Shown piece by piece: positions 30,819 through 30,852 of a stretch of DNA of 30,852 nt (its first letter is position 1; each line of letters begins with the position of its first letter). The stretch covers positions 1 to 30,852 of the forward strand of contig JBOHTO010000123.1 of the NCBI GenBank assembly GCA_050733695.1. Reading direction: 5' to 3'. The notes below the pieces were generated by a model. That model ran no database searches. It saw nothing but the letters and a program-made list of their open reading frames with translations, and was not told the DNA's origin. Both the position numbers and the translations under genes were made by a program. This DNA is from JBOHTO01 sp050733695. GTDB taxonomy: Bacteria; Gemmatimonadota; Gemmatimonadetes; Gemmatimonadales; Gemmatimonadaceae.

Positions 30819-30852
30819 CTGTGAACTGCCTCATCGATTTTGAGTGGGGGGG

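Noticed and set aside
30845..30852. Run of G at the right edge
   Set aside because: Eight G at the very end of the window cannot be judged without flanking sequence and may be an assembly-end artefact.

Overview
This is a GC-rich bacterial chromosome window. The right two thirds look like a Gemmatimonadota-type (or related deep soil lineage) backbone. The evidence is a large Ser/Thr kinase with a single membrane anchor and a C-terminal TolB/FlgO-like plus TPR sensor region, a signal-peptide-bearing H+-pyrophosphatase, a HemQ-type coproheme decarboxylase and several secreted or lipoprotein genes. The phylum call is inference from gene style, not from a marker gene.

Region 1 (1-9872) is a restriction/defence island on the 3' side of a tRNA-Pro(GGG) gene. 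Read on the minus strand, it holds a GmrSD-like DUF262/DUF1524 nuclease gene broken by two single-base frameshifts, then hsdM, hsdS, an AAA_14/DUF4143 ATPase, a short duplicated hsdR 5' end, a Fic-family gene and hsdR, which runs off the left edge. Most junctions are 4-bp ATGA overlaps, so it behaves as one operon. Between GmrSD and the tRNA lie a 5'-truncated, multiply frameshifted relic of an AlbA_2/RecG-like regulator and the last 40 codons of a tyrosine integrase. These are typical debris of a tRNA-integrated element.

Region 2 (9873-15420, minus) reads towards the tRNA: a hybrid sensor kinase, a TauE/SafE exporter, a small anchored protein of unknown role, HemQ and a very hydrophobic 106-aa membrane protein. 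A REP-like sequence motif lies inside the kinase gene.

Region 3 (15615-19216, plus) has an M50 site-2 protease with CBS domains, a DUF1259 protein overlapping a PAP2 phosphatase, and a lipoprotein behind a strong ribosome binding site.

Region 4 (19245-21206, minus) pairs a GAF-domain protein with a CstB-like persulfide dioxygenase-rhodanese fusion. This enzyme makes sulfite, which the TauE/SafE exporter of region 2 might remove; that link is speculative.

Region 5 (21421-28997, plus) carries the H+-PPase, the Ser/Thr kinase and a large lipoprotein, closed by a perfect 15-bp-stem terminator. A tRNA-Gly(CCC) and a minus-strand outer-membrane-like protein with His/Met-rich ends finish the window.

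The most interesting structure is the fic cassette in the hsd operon. It is flanked by two near-identical copies of the first 45 bp of hsdR, so the real hsdR keeps its coupled start while a 29-codon decoy start remains behind the ATPase.
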